Source of the DNA: Devosia limi DSM 17137
GTDB lineage: Bacteria > Pseudomonadota > Alphaproteobacteria > Rhizobiales > Devosiaceae
Direction of reading: 5' to 3'
Assembly: GCF_900128975.1 (NCBI RefSeq)
Contig: NZ_FQVC01000004.1
Span: 67,423 to 131,422, forward strand
DNA length: 64,000 nt
Shown: piece after piece, positions 6,673 to 15,352 of the stretch
Layout: every line of letters starts with the position of its first letter
Numbering within the stretch: the first letter of the stretch is position 1
Made by a program: the position numbers and the translations under genes
Notes under the pieces: generated by a model
Databases searched by the model: none
What the model was told of the DNA's origin: nothing
What the model saw: the letters and a program-made list of their open reading frames with translations, nothing else

Positions 6673-8991
6673 CTAGAACCGGACCGTGGTGCCGATCTTG
6701 AAGGTCCGGCCGGGGCCGCGCTGCAATTCGAGCGGGTTTTGGGCAGCGACCGCAGCAGAAGACGGTGTCGCGGCATATCCGGACAGGGTGTTGGGGAAAT
6801 AGGCCGTGTCGAAGATGTTCTGGACGCCGAAATTGATCTCGACATTCTCGCTCGGCTTCCAGGTGCCGAAGGCGTCGAAAACAGCGTAGCCTTCGGTCTT
6901 GAAGCTGGTGGGGCTGGCGCGTTCGGACTGGCCGGCGGCAAAGGTCCCCATGACTTCGAATTCCAGGCCATGTTCGGGGATTTCGTAGCGCAGTCCCAGA
7001 ACTGCGGTCAGCGGCACGGCGCCGTCGAAGGCGGTTTCGGCTGCACCGGCCGATATGCGCTGCACGCCCTTCTGCCAGGACACATTGCCGGTGGCGAAGA
7101 TGTTCTCGTAGAACTCATATTCGCCGCCAAGTTCGATGCCCCAGAGGTGCACTTCCTCGACATTGTTCGACCAATAGTGGTTCGGCTTGCCGGGCACTTC
7201 CTGCAGGCTGCGGATGAAGTTGTCATAGTTCGAATAGAACGCGCTGGCGCTGAACCAGCCATTGTCGAATTCGCCGCGCAGCCCGACTTCGTAGTTCTTG
7301 ACCGCTTCCGGCTTCAGATCGGGATTGGGCACGATGGTCGACGGCGGCGCGGTAAACGGGTTGCTGCTCGACTGGAACAGCTGCTGGGCGTTCGGCATCT
7401 TGAAGCCTTCGCCATAGGCCGCATAGACCGAGTAATTGTCATCGAGCTCATAGGTCACCGACAGCTTCTTGAGCAGCTCGACGCTGCTGATCGGGGCCGG
7501 CGCATAACCGGGCAGGCCCGTGTAAGTCGGATCGACAGTCGGATCGATGTGATAGGTGGCAAGGCGAGCGCCGGGGGTGATGGTCAGGCGCTCATCCAGC
7601 AGCTTGATTTCATCCTGCACGAAGAAGTCGGCGCGGATGGTTTCGGTGCGCGGGAAGCTGAAGCCGCTATTGCCAACCACGGTGGTGGTCAGACCGGTGC
7701 GCGAGTCCCAGGTTGCGGTGCTGCTGGTATAGTCGCCGCGCATGAAGTCGCCGTCGAAGCCATAGGTCAGCGTGTGGTTGGTTGCGCCCAGGTCGAACGA
7801 CGACTGCAGCTGGAGGTCGGCTTCCCAGAAGTTCTCGGAATAGTCGCGGATCGACTGCACGGTGGTCCGGCGATTGGCGTAGGTGCGATAGGACGTGCTG
7901 TCCATGCGGCGCGCCTGCGGCGAGTAGGAGACGTTCCACTTCACCGAGTCGAGCCAATCGGCGCCGACCTGCCAGTCGTGGGAGATGGCGAAGCGATAGC
8001 GCTCCATGTCGAGCGTGCGCGGATAGGCGTTGGAGACATATGCGCTGGCCGTGGGAACGCCGGTGGCAACGGCGCCCGAGTCCCAGATCTGCTGGACGAC
8101 GGTATTGCGGTCGAAGAATTCGCCGGTCAGCTTGATCTCGTGGTCGGCATTGGGCGTCCACACCACCTTGACCAGGCCATTATAGGCTGAGGTATCGGCG
8201 GGATAGAGCTGGTTGCAGCGGAAATAGTCCGGGCGGATCGGGCAGCCCCAGATGCCGCCTTCGGGATCGGCCTTGATCGCCTTGGGCTCGGTGCTGGTCA
8301 GGTTGCCGAAGCTGCCGAGGATTTCGACATCGCCGAAGTCATAGGCGGCGGTGATCTGCTTGCGCCAGCTATTGTCGAAGCTGTCGAAGGCGGTCTTGAT
8401 CTCGACGCCCCAGGGCTTGTCCATGCCCTGCAGAATGTCGGACGGGTCCTTGGTCTGGAAGGCAACGACGCCACCCAGGGCGTCGGCACCCCACAGCACC
8501 GAATTCGGGCCACGGACGATTTCAACGGTCTTCAGGTTGAACGGGTCGACGAAGTCGCGGCTGCCGTCGATGATCTGCTCCTGAAGCCGGGAGCCGTCGA
8601 CCAGCATCTGGACGCGGTTGCCGCCCATGCCGCGGATGGTGAAGCCGGTGAGCTGGCCAAATGGATTGGTAATGGCGGTCTGGCGGGTGACGTTGACGCC
8701 GGGTTCATACCGCACCAGATCCTGGATATCGCGAACGACACGCTTATCCAGATCTTCGGCCGAGATGACCGAAACGGTCATCGGCACATCCAGTACCTTG
8801 CTGGCATTGCGGGTGGCGGTCACCGTCAGGCGCTGCAGCTGCGTGGCCTGCGTCGTGGTCAGGTCGGCTTGCGCCTGCACGGATCCGGCCATCAACAGGC
8901 TGGACACCAGTGCAGTCCCGCCGATCAAGGCAAGGCGCAGGTTCTTGGAAATTGGCGCAGCAACGTACGCGCTCCGCTCATGATAGGTCAT
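6673..8991 (-). CDS. TonB-dependent outer-membrane receptor, haem/haemoglobin type
   Basis: This 772-residue outer-membrane receptor has a signal region ending near VQAQA (about residue 41), a TonB box-like LQRLTVTATR, a plug domain (FTIRGMGGNRVQMLVDG, VEIVRGPNSVLWGADALGG) and a 22-strand barrel ending in Phe (KIGTTVRF). The plug/barrel style matches the haemoglobin/transferrin/lactoferrin receptor family. The FRAP/NPDL region reads FKMP then, 21 residues later, NPDLKPE, with no histidine between, whereas classical haem receptors have a ligand His there. It heads the minus-strand run towards 2715 and faces hemP across an iron-box region. The ligand may be haem or a related chelate. Confidence 0.88.
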   Translation of the reverse strand: MTYHERSAYVAAPISKNLRLALIGGTALVSSLLMAGSVQAQADLTTTQATQLQRLTVTATRNASKVLDVPMTVSVISAEDLDKRVVRDIQDLVRYEPGVNVTRQTAITNPFGQLTGFTIRGMGGNRVQMLVDGSRLQEQIIDGSRDFVDPFNLKTVEIVRGPNSVLWGADALGGVVAFQTKDPSDILQGMDKPWGVEIKTAFDSFDNSWRKQITAAYDFGDVEILGSFGNLTSTEPKAIKADPEGGIWGCPIRPDYFRCNQLYPADTSAYNGLVKVVWTPNADHEIKLTGEFFDRNTVVQQIWDSGAVATGVPTASAYVSNAYPRTLDMERYRFAISHDWQVGADWLDSVKWNVSYSPQARRMDSTSYRTYANRRTTVQSIRDYSENFWEADLQLQSSFDLGATNHTLTYGFDGDFMRGDYTSSTATWDSRTGLTTTVVGNSGFSFPRTETIRADFFVQDEIKLLDERLTITPGARLATYHIDPTVDPTYTGLPGYAPAPISSVELLKKLSVTYELDDNYSVYAAYGEGFKMPNAQQLFQSSSNPFTAPPSTIVPNPDLKPEAVKNYEVGLRGEFDNGWFSASAFYSNYDNFIRSLQEVPGKPNHYWSNNVEEVHLWGIELGGEYEFYENIFATGNVSWQKGVQRISAGAAETAFDGAVPLTAVLGLRYEIPEHGLEFEVMGTFAAGQSERASPTSFKTEGYAVFDAFGTWKPSENVEINFGVQNIFDTAYFPNTLSGYAATPSSAAVAAQNPLELQRGPGRTFKIGTTVRF

Positions 8992-9113
8992 GCGAGCCCC
9001 CAGGCATATTTGATTTTATACTGTTGGCTCGCTGGCGAGATCTTGGCGATCGGCTTGCTGGCTGGGGGATGGCGGAGTGGGCTCCGTCATCGTTGGTCTG
9101 TCCATATTTAACA

Positions 9114-9128
9114 TGACAAACTTAGTCA
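9114..9128. promoter_or_regulatory. RirA-type iron box (TGA-N9-TCA), receptor-proximal
   Basis: The sequence TGACAAACTTAGTCA fits the iron-responsive operator TGA-N9-TCA used by RirA in Rhizobiales, and its outer four bases are symmetric (TGAC/GTCA). It lies about 120 bp upstream of the receptor start codon. The assignment rests on the motif and the haem-gene context; no rirA gene is in the window. Confidence 0.5.
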
Positions 9129-9287
9129 ATAAATGTTTTGTGGCCTGTGATATGGTCCTTAACGGCGCCAGGAGCCGGCGGCGAAACGGCTGTTGCCCGG
9201 TAACCTTATGAAAATAAGTAGAAAATTCTGTCGTTGTGCGAAGGTGAGCATCAGCAAAACCGGCGCTCTGTCCACACCATAAAAATA

Positions 9288-9302
9288 TGACTCATAAAAT
9301 CA
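9288..9302. promoter_or_regulatory. RirA-type iron box (TGA-N9-TCA), hemP-proximal
   Basis: TGACTCATAAAATCA is a second TGA-N9-TCA match, about 100 bp before the hemP start codon. It is less symmetric than the copy at 9114. Two such boxes within 400 bp are more than expected by chance (roughly 0.1 per 400 bp). Confidence 0.45.
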
Positions 9303-9404
9303 GCTATTGCCAGATCGGAATTCCGAGATTAGAGGTCGCGAAAATCGCCAAGCCGTAGTGACCCTGCGGGCTGTGGCGTAAACCACTGAAATATAAAGAT
9401 TTTT

Positions 9405-9584
9405 ATGAGCGACGAGCCAGAAGTAGAGCCAGTTCGTACCAAGGATGTGCAATCGTTCGACTCCGAGAAGTCAACGACAAGTACAGAGCTGCTGGGCGGC
9501 GGTAATGCGCTGGTCATCATGCATGAACGCACGCGTTATGTGCTTCGCCTGACAAGACAAAACAAACTTATCCTGACCAAATGA
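9405..9584 (+). CDS. hemP: HemP/HmuP-family haemin uptake small protein
   Basis: This 59-residue protein is easily missed because of its size. The C-terminal half carries the HemP pattern: ELLGGGNALVIMHERTRYVL followed by RLTRQNKLILTK at the very end. The N-terminal half is acidic and probably disordered. In Rhizobiales, HmuP proteins are needed for expression of haem-uptake genes together with Irr; in other bacteria HemP is simply the first gene of haem operons. The stop codon overlaps the hmuS start by 4 bp (ATGA), so hmuS translation is likely coupled. An iron box lies upstream. Confidence 0.93.
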   Translation: MSDEPEVEPVRTKDVQSFDSEKSTTSTELLGGGNALVIMHERTRYVLRLTRQNKLILTK

Positions 9585-10654
9585 CAGTGACATCAGCCAT
9601 GGCCACGCAAACCAGATCCGCCGCCGAAATCCGTGACATCCGCGCCAAACATCCTGAAATGCGGGCTCGCGACTTTGCCCGTATCCACCAGATTTCCGAA
9701 GGCGAGCTGGTCGCTGCCTATGTCGGGCAGGGCACCACCACGGCGATCTCGGCCGATATCGAAAAGCTGTTGAGCGGCCTGACCGGCGTCGGCGAGATCA
9801 TGGCGTTGACGCGCAATGAAAGCTGCGTCAGCGAGAAGATCGGTCCGGTCGAAAAGGTGCATGTCAGCCCGCATGCGGCGATGGTCCTGGGCGCGCAGAT
9901 CGATCTGCGCATTTTCCCCAAGCACTGGCGCCATGGCTATGCCATCGAGCGCACCAATGACGACGGCAAGGTGTTCCGTTCGCTGCAGTTTTTCGATGCT
10001 CAGGGCAATGCCGTGCATAAGGTTCATGCGCGGGACGCCACCGACCTGGCAAAGTGGAATGCCCTCGTGGCAGCGCTGACCCTGGCCGAGCAGAGCGACG
10101 CGCTGGTCGTGGAGCCGGCGCCGGCCCCAGAGGCAAAGGGCGGTCTTGTCGATGTGGCCGACCTGCGCACCCGCTGGCAGGCGATGACCGACACCCATCA
10201 GGTATTTGGCCTGTTGCGCGAGCTCAATCTCACCCGTCTCGAGGCGCTGAGGATCATCGGTCCGGACTTCGCCTGGCAGCTCGATCACAGCGCCGTCGCG
10301 CAGCTGTTCAACACCGCCGCCGACGCCGGCGTGCCGATCATGGCCTTTGTCGGCAATTCCGGCTGCACTCAGATTCATTCCGGCGTGGTCAAGACCATCA
10401 AGCCGATGGGGCCCTGGCTCAATGTCATGGACGAGACCTTCCATATGCATCTGCGTCTCGACCAGATCGCTGATGTCTGGGTCGTGCGCAAGCCGACCGA
10501 GGATGGCAATCTGACCTCGGTCGAGGTGTTCGGCGCCGATGGCGAAGTGATCATCCACCTTGTCGGCACCCGCGAGCGCAAGCAGCCGGAACGCCAGGAA
10601 TGGCGCGCGCTGGCCGAAGGCCTGCCGGTGCTCGAACAGGCCCGGACGGCCTAG
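9581..10654 (+). CDS. hmuS: haemin-degrading factor HmuS
   Basis: HmuS/HemS/ChuS proteins bind haem in the cytoplasm and, in several species, break it down to release iron. This 357-residue protein has the two-repeat structure. Repeat 1 holds ALTRNESCVSEKIG (75-88) and RSLQFFDAQGNAVHKV (133-148). Repeat 2 holds TQIHSGVV (263-270) and FHMHLRLDQIADVW (287-300). Length is normal for the family. It follows hemP with a 4-bp overlap and precedes exbB by 77 bp. The usual hmuTUV haem permease genes do not follow it here. Confidence 0.95.
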   Translation: MTVTSAMATQTRSAAEIRDIRAKHPEMRARDFARIHQISEGELVAAYVGQGTTTAISADIEKLLSGLTGVGEIMALTRNESCVSEKIGPVEKVHVSPHAAMVLGAQIDLRIFPKHWRHGYAIERTNDDGKVFRSLQFFDAQGNAVHKVHARDATDLAKWNALVAALTLAEQSDALVVEPAPAPEAKGGLVDVADLRTRWQAMTDTHQVFGLLRELNLTRLEALRIIGPDFAWQLDHSAVAQLFNTAADAGVPIMAFVGNSGCTQIHSGVVKTIKPMGPWLNVMDETFHMHLRLDQIADVWVVRKPTEDGNLTSVEVFGADGEVIIHLVGTRERKQPERQEWRALAEGLPVLEQARTA

Positions 10655-10731
10655 CCCCATGAAGGTATTGACCACGGGCCCCCTCGCCGCACTCACCGAC
10701 GCCCGTCCCGACATCGCATTCGGAGGTTGAA

Positions 10732-11448
10732 ATGGACGTTGTGACCGTGGTCGAGATGCATGACTTTTCGATGTTCGCGCTGTTCATGCAGGCGGATTGG
10801 GTGGTCAAGTCGGTGATGGTTGGCCTTCTGATCGCGTCGGTCTGGTGCTGGGCGATCATTGCCAACCGGCTGATCGCCTATGGCCGTGCCAAGCGGGACA
10901 TGCGGGCCTTTGAAAAGGCCTTTGCCTCGGGCAAGCCCCTGTCCCAGCTGCAGCAAGAAATGCGGCAAGAAATGGGGCAAGAAAACCAGCATGCTGGTCT
11001 TTCCGCGGTGTTCCTGGCGGCCATGGAGGAGTGGGACAAGAGCCACCAGCAGCAGGCAGCCAATGCGCCCGGCCTGCAGAGCCGGCTCGAAATCGCGCTC
11101 GATCTCGCCGTCAGCGAGCAAAGCACCGCGCTGGAAAAACGCTTGGGATTTCTAGCCACTATCGGCAGCGCCGGCCCGTTTGTCGGCCTGTTCGGCACCG
11201 TCTGGGGCATCATGAATGCCTTCACCGCCATCGCCGCCGCCGAGAATACCAGCCTGGCTGTGGTGGCCCCCGGCATCGCCGAAGCCCTCCTCGCCACCGC
11301 CCTGGGCCTCCTCGCCGCCATCCCAGCCGTCATCGCCTACAACAAGCTCAGCGCCGACGCCGGCCATCTCATTGCAAAGCTTGAGGGTTTTGCCGACCGG
11401 CTGGTGGCGCTACTGTCGCGCCAGCTCGATGCCGGAAAGCCGCTCTGA
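10732..11448 (+). CDS. exbB: ExbB/TolQ-family proton channel subunit
   Basis: This 238-residue inner-membrane protein is the proton-channel subunit that powers TonB. It has the expected three membrane segments (about 22-42, 140-165 and 175-200) and the conserved stretch [20 protein letters not shown], followed by the Ala-rich third helix [26 protein letters not shown] lies 5 bases before the ATG. The stop overlaps the exbD start by one base. A TolQ assignment is possible from sequence alone, but the adjacent tonB and haem genes favour ExbB. Confidence 0.92.
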   Translation: MDVVTVVEMHDFSMFALFMQADWVVKSVMVGLLIASVWCWAIIANRLIAYGRAKRDMRAFEKAFASGKPLSQLQQEMRQEMGQENQHAGLSAVFLAAMEEWDKSHQQQAANAPGLQSRLEIALDLAVSEQSTALEKRLGFLATIGSAGPFVGLFGTVWGIMNAFTAIAAAENTSLAVVAPGIAEALLATALGLLAAIPAVIAYNKLSADAGHLIAKLEGFADRLVALLSRQLDAGKPL

Positions 11449-11888
11449 TGGGCGTGTCGATTGGCACCAGCAAAGGCCGTGGCAAGGGCCGTCGCCGCGG
11501 CGGCCCGATCAGCGAGATCAACGTCACCCCGCTGGTCGACGTCATGCTGGTGCTGCTCATCGTCTTCATGGTGGCCGCGCCGATGATGACCATGGGGGTG
11601 CCGATCGACCTGCCCAAGACTTCCGCACCGCCGATGACGCTTGAGCGCAAGCCGATCACGGTCACGGTGGCGCCGGATGGGACAATCTCGGTGGAGAAGG
11701 CGGTCGTGACGCTGGAGGGGCTGCTGCCCGTGATCGCCAGCCTTGCCGGGGAAGGTGCAGAAGAGCGCCTCTATGTGCGCGGCGATGCCACGGCAGCCTA
11801 TGGCAATATCATGAAGGTGTTGGGGTCTTTGTCGGCCGCCGGCTATTCGCGCATCGGGCTCATCACCGAGCCGGAACCGAGACCCTAG
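11448..11888 (+). CDS. exbD: ExbD/TolR-family energy-transduction subunit
   Basis: This 146-residue protein has one N-terminal membrane helix ([16 protein letters not shown]) preceded by the family motif [14 protein letters not shown], whose Asp is the proton-conducting residue. The periplasmic domain ends in [11 protein letters not shown]. It partners with ExbB and TonB to drive the outer-membrane receptor. The start TGATG overlaps the exbB stop, and tonB begins immediately after its stop, so the three proteins are likely made in step. Confidence 0.94.
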   Translation: MGVSIGTSKGRGKGRRRGGPISEINVTPLVDVMLVLLIVFMVAAPMMTMGVPIDLPKTSAPPMTLERKPITVTVAPDGTISVEKAVVTLEGLLPVIASLAGEGAEERLYVRGDATAAYGNIMKVLGSLSAAGYSRIGLITEPEPRP

Positions 11889-12908
11889 ATGCGCAAGGAA
11901 CTGCTCGGATCGGTTCTGGTGCATGTCGGGGTTCTCGGCACCGCACTGCTCTGGCTCGGTCTCCCCGAACCGGACGATGCGCCGAGCATGGGCTCGATGC
12001 AGGTCGAACTGATCGCCATGGCATCGGTTTCGACCAATACCAGCGAGGTGATCGCCAGCGATGCCACCGAAGATCTGGTTTCTGCCGGTGCCGAACAGGC
12101 GATTCCCGAGACTAGCGAGCCGGTCGACGCCGGCGTTCCAGAGACTGTAACGCCGCAAACCAATTCCGTTGTCGAGCCCGTCAAAACCGAGCCCTTCCGA
12201 CCCGTTGAGATACAGCCGGCGGCCCCTGTTGAACCGACGGCGCCGGTTGAAACCCCTGATCCCATCGCGCCAGAGCCCGTCACGAGCGAGGTTGTCGAGA
12301 GCGACAGTCAGTCCATAGAAGCGCCACTGTTGTTGGCGGCGCCAGAGGCAATCACGCCCGAGGTTTCTGTCGCGCCGGGGGAACAGGAAGCGCCGCTGGA
12401 GCCGGTTGAAACCACCGAGTTTACTGCCGCGCCGGTACCGCACACCCTGTCCTTCACGCGGCCGACGGCGCCAACGCCGCCCCCGCGAACCCCAAAGCCG
12501 CCAGCGCCCCCACAGCGGACCGCCACTAGCAAGGCGCAGCAAGCCGGGTCGGTCGGCAACAGCAATACTGATGCAGCTGCGGCAACGTCAGCTGGTGGTC
12601 AGAGCGGCACCGGCTCCGGGGGCAGCGCCGATGTGGCGCGCTATCCGGGGCAGGTGCAGAATAAGCTGCGGCGGGCCCTGCGCTATCCGCGCGCTGCCCG
12701 CGGTGATAGCGGCGAGGCCCATGTCTATTTCGTGGTGGATAGCGGCGGGCAGGTGCTCAATCTGAGAGTCGCACGCTCGTCGGGCAATCCAATCATCGAT
12801 CAGGCGGCTCTGGACACGGTGCGCAAGGCGGCGCCGTTCCCGCCCATCCCCAATAATGCGGGGCGAACCTCCTGGGATTTCACCATTCCATTGGCATTCA
12901 GAATGTAG
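11889..12908 (+). CDS. tonB: TonB energy-coupling protein
   Basis: TonB spans the periplasm and passes energy from ExbBD to outer-membrane receptors. This 339-residue protein shows a short cytoplasmic start and membrane helix (residues 5-25), a long linker of about 220 residues rich in Pro, Glu, Val and Thr (PAAPVEPTAPVE, PTPPPRTPKPPAPPQ), and a C-terminal TonB domain (about 250-339) with NKLRRALRYPRAARG, GQVLNLRVARSSGN and SWDFTIPLAFRM. It starts directly after the exbD stop and ends the haem operon. The convergent ccdA gene ends about 100 bp downstream. Confidence 0.95.
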   Translation: MRKELLGSVLVHVGVLGTALLWLGLPEPDDAPSMGSMQVELIAMASVSTNTSEVIASDATEDLVSAGAEQAIPETSEPVDAGVPETVTPQTNSVVEPVKTEPFRPVEIQPAAPVEPTAPVETPDPIAPEPVTSEVVESDSQSIEAPLLLAAPEAITPEVSVAPGEQEAPLEPVETTEFTAAPVPHTLSFTRPTAPTPPPRTPKPPAPPQRTATSKAQQAGSVGNSNTDAAAATSAGGQSGTGSGGSADVARYPGQVQNKLRRALRYPRAARGDSGEAHVYFVVDSGGQVLNLRVARSSGNPIIDQAALDTVRKAAPFPPIPNNAGRTSWDFTIPLAFRM

Positions 12909-13011
12909 GCGGTTCGGCAAGGTCTGCAGCAGCACGGTCTGCGAGCTCGCGGACTTGTTCTTCTTCGGTATCGCCAAACTGGTCACCGTCCGCCGGCATC
13001 GCGCCACGATG

Positions 13012-13734
13012 CTATGGTGTGGGGCGTGGTTCCCAACTGGTCAGCGCCAATTCCCAATCGGGAAACCAGGTGAGCAGCAGGATCTGGATCTGCCGGTCCC
13101 AGCCTAGGAAGATGGCGAGGCCGGTCAGCACAAGGATTACGCCGAGCACCTGCTGGATGCGGGCGGCGTTGCCGCTGAACCAGTCGAGGTTGCGCACCAG
13201 CTTGCGGCCGCCAAACATCACTGCGGCCATGGGCAGGGCGGTCCCGAGTGCGAAGGCCAGGGTTACCGCGATAGCAGCGGCATTGACCTGCTGGTTGAGG
13301 GCCAGCGTAATGACCGAGGCCATGATCGGGCCGACGCAGGGGCTCCAGGCCAGGCCGAGGCCTGCACCGACGATCAAGCCGCCGCCAAAGCCGGATGAGG
13401 GCTCCCCAACCGGGGCCCGGGCGGCGAGATTGCCGGCAAGGCGTTCAAAGGCAAGGTGAAGCTGTGGAATGGCGAGGACAAGGCCGAGCAGGACCAGCAC
13501 CGTGCCGGCGAGGAGGCGATTGAGATCGGGTGGTACGCCCAGGGCGCGGACGAGAAAGCTGAGCGCCAGCGTCGCGGCGGTGAAGCTGCCGACAAAACCG
13601 GCGATCATGCCGATGGGGCGCGCCTTGCCCTCCTGGGTGGCGCTGGCCAGAATGATCGGCAGCAGCGGTAAGACGCAGGGCGACAGCACGGTGATGACGC
13701 CGGCCAGGAACGCAAAGCCGATAGTGAGCAGCAT
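13012..13734 (-). CDS. CcdA-like thiol-reductant transmembrane protein
   Basis: This 240-residue protein belongs to the CcdA/DsbD-beta family, which moves reducing equivalents from cytosolic thioredoxin to periplasmic thiol proteins. It has about six helices. The first reads GVITVLSPCVLPLLPIIL and the fourth GLGLAWSPCVGPIMASV; these two SPCV-P motifs carry the redox cysteines. The start is directly next to the stop of the upstream thioredoxin-like gene with no gap, so the pair behaves as a split DsbD. The likely clients are periplasmic thiol or sulfur proteins encoded next door. Confidence 0.9.
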   Translation of the reverse strand: MLLTIGFAFLAGVITVLSPCVLPLLPIILASATQEGKARPIGMIAGFVGSFTAATLALSFLVRALGVPPDLNRLLAGTVLVLLGLVLAIPQLHLAFERLAGNLAARAPVGEPSSGFGGGLIVGAGLGLAWSPCVGPIMASVITLALNQQVNAAAIAVTLAFALGTALPMAAVMFGGRKLVRNLDWFSGNAARIQQVLGVILVLTGLAIFLGWDRQIQILLLTWFPDWELALTSWEPRPTP

Positions 13735-14154
13735 CTAGCTGGCTGTATTGGCATTAAGGCCGTCAACGCCGCCAGCGTTCCAGGACTTGAGCGGCTCGCC
13801 GGCAGCATCCAGCAACACAAATGTGTCCTGATAGGTCACACCATATTTGCCTTTGAGCGCGCTTTCCTTGTCATAGTCGGCGATCACCAGGGTCAACTCC
13901 GGATTGACGTCGGCCCAGCGCGCGTTGAGCTCGGCCACCGTAGCGCGGCAATTGGGGCACCAACTGGCAAAGAAGAACACCACGGTCTTGCCTTGGGACG
14001 CCAGCGCGTTGACCTGTGCCTCGCTCTCAAAGCTCAGCACCGTGGCGCGGGCGCCGGTCTGCTCGACGGCCGCTGGCGTTTGCGCCTGCGCGAGAATAGC
14101 TGGCGAAAGCAGCGATAGGGCGATGACAGCGGCGAGGCGAATGACGAGGTGCAT
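13735..14154 (-). CDS. periplasmic thioredoxin-like protein
   Basis: This 139-residue protein has a signal peptide (MHLVIRLAAVIALSLLSPAILAQAQ) and a thioredoxin fold with the active site FFFASWCPNCRATV. The Trp-Cys-Pro-x-Cys motif is intact. The cis-Pro loop is less clear (YGVTYQDTFVLLDAAGE). The ATG at 14154 is preferred over an open-frame extension to 14232, because the signal peptide then begins at the N-terminus. It is cotranscribed with ccdA and diverges from the rhodanese gene across a 208-bp gap. It likely receives electrons from CcdA in the periplasm. Confidence 0.88.
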   Translation of the reverse strand: MHLVIRLAAVIALSLLSPAILAQAQTPAAVEQTGARATVLSFESEAQVNALASQGKTVVFFFASWCPNCRATVAELNARWADVNPELTLVIADYDKESALKGKYGVTYQDTFVLLDAAGEPLKSWNAGGVDGLNANTAS

Positions 14155-14362
14155 TGGCCATCTCGAACATGAACAGGACTGGCGACAGTATCGCTCCGCT
14201 GCGCCCACATGCCTATTGGGGCAAAGGAACAATCTTTCGATCTAAACTCGACCGACTAGATAGTTTTTTTAAGAGCGCGCTCGGCTTTGGGCTGTTGTCA
14301 GCCGCTTTCGTTGCAAGGGCGTGGCACAATGGAGGCAATCTTTTTCTAACAAGGATGCTCCA

Positions 14363-15280
14363 ATGCGTTTGAACCTTGCTGGTGCCGTCGCCATTGCCGG
14401 ACTGCTGCTGACCGGAGCCGCCCATGCGGAGCGGCTGACGGACAAGCCGCTGGTCGATGCCGCCTGGCTTGCCGAGAATCTCGGCAATGAAAGCCTTGTG
14501 GTGCTCGACATTCGTGACTTGGTGAACGGCACCGACCCCTATGCAGCCGGCCACGTTCCCGGCGCGATTGCCGCGCGCTATTCAGAAGCCGGGTGGCGCG
14601 CGCCGGTCAACAATATTCCAGGCATGCTGCCCCCGGTCGAGCAGATCGAGGCCAGCATTGCCGCGCTGGGCGTCAATGACGACAGCCAGGTGGTGATCGT
14701 TCCCGCCGGGACCAATGCCGCCGAATTCGGCGGCGCTACCCGCGTCTACTGGACCTTCAAGGTTCTGGGGCATGACGCCGTGACCATTCTGGACGGTGGC
14801 TGGGCCGGCTGGACCAAGGCCAATGGCGAAGTTTCTACCGAAGCGAGCGCCGCAGAGGCTGGTGACTTCAAGGCCGAATTCCGCCCGGAACTGCTGGCGG
14901 GCGTTGAAGAGGTGACCGAGGCGATCGAAAGCGATGCCAACCTGATCGACGCGCGCGCCGTTGCCCAGTTCATTGGCCAGGAGAAGTCCGGCGTCGTGCA
15001 GGCACTTGGACACATCCCAACCGCTGTGAACATCAATTTCGACAAGTTCTATGACGCTCAGAACGCCTCGTTCGCCAGCGCCGATACCATTGCCCAGCTG
15101 GCGGATGCTGCCGGCGTCGGTGGCAAGTCGGACTTCATTGCCTTCTGCAATACCGGTCACCTGGCCTCAATCGCCTGGTTCGGCCTGTCGGAAGTCGAGG
15201 GCCTCGACAATGTCCGTCTTTATGATGGCTCGATGGCTGATTGGACTGCCGATCCGGCGCGCCCAGTCGTTACCAACTAG
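14363..15280 (+). CDS. exported tandem-rhodanese sulfurtransferase
   Basis: This 305-residue protein has a signal peptide (MRLNLAGAVAIAGLLLTGAAHA) and two rhodanese domains, so it is a periplasmic thiosulfate:acceptor sulfurtransferase. The first domain ends in VTILDGGWAGWTKANGE. The second holds the active-site loop DFIAFCNTGHLAS with the catalytic Cys. The start at 14363 has AAGGA upstream and puts the signal peptide at the N-terminus. The next gene, 72 bp downstream, encodes a thiosulfate-type importer, which supports a role in periplasmic sulfane-sulfur handling. Confidence 0.9.
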   Translation: MRLNLAGAVAIAGLLLTGAAHAERLTDKPLVDAAWLAENLGNESLVVLDIRDLVNGTDPYAAGHVPGAIAARYSEAGWRAPVNNIPGMLPPVEQIEASIAALGVNDDSQVVIVPAGTNAAEFGGATRVYWTFKVLGHDAVTILDGGWAGWTKANGEVSTEASAAEAGDFKAEFRPELLAGVEEVTEAIESDANLIDARAVAQFIGQEKSGVVQALGHIPTAVNINFDKFYDAQNASFASADTIAQLADAAGVGGKSDFIAFCNTGHLASIAWFGLSEVEGLDNVRLYDGSMADWTADPARPVVTN

Positions 15281-15352
15281 TCTTGTCGCATCAGGCTGAC
15301 CTCTGTCCGGTTCGCGTCTGATCCGGGCAGAGCCTTTATTTTCGGGGGTATT

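Larger units (their letters stand above)
9002..9404. promoter_or_regulatory. divergent control region between receptor and hemP
   Basis: This AT-richer 400-bp gap separates the divergent receptor and hemP-hmuS operons and holds no protein gene. It contains two TGA-N9-TCA boxes (listed separately), which suggests iron control of both directions. Specific -35/-10 elements could not be assigned with confidence. A minus-strand open frame overlapping 9329-9532 is only the shadow of hemP. Confidence 0.7.

Noticed and set aside
10732..11888. TolQ-TolR rather than ExbB-ExbD
   Set aside because: The families are close, but the adjacent tonB and haem genes and the absence of tolA, tolB and pal favour ExbBD.
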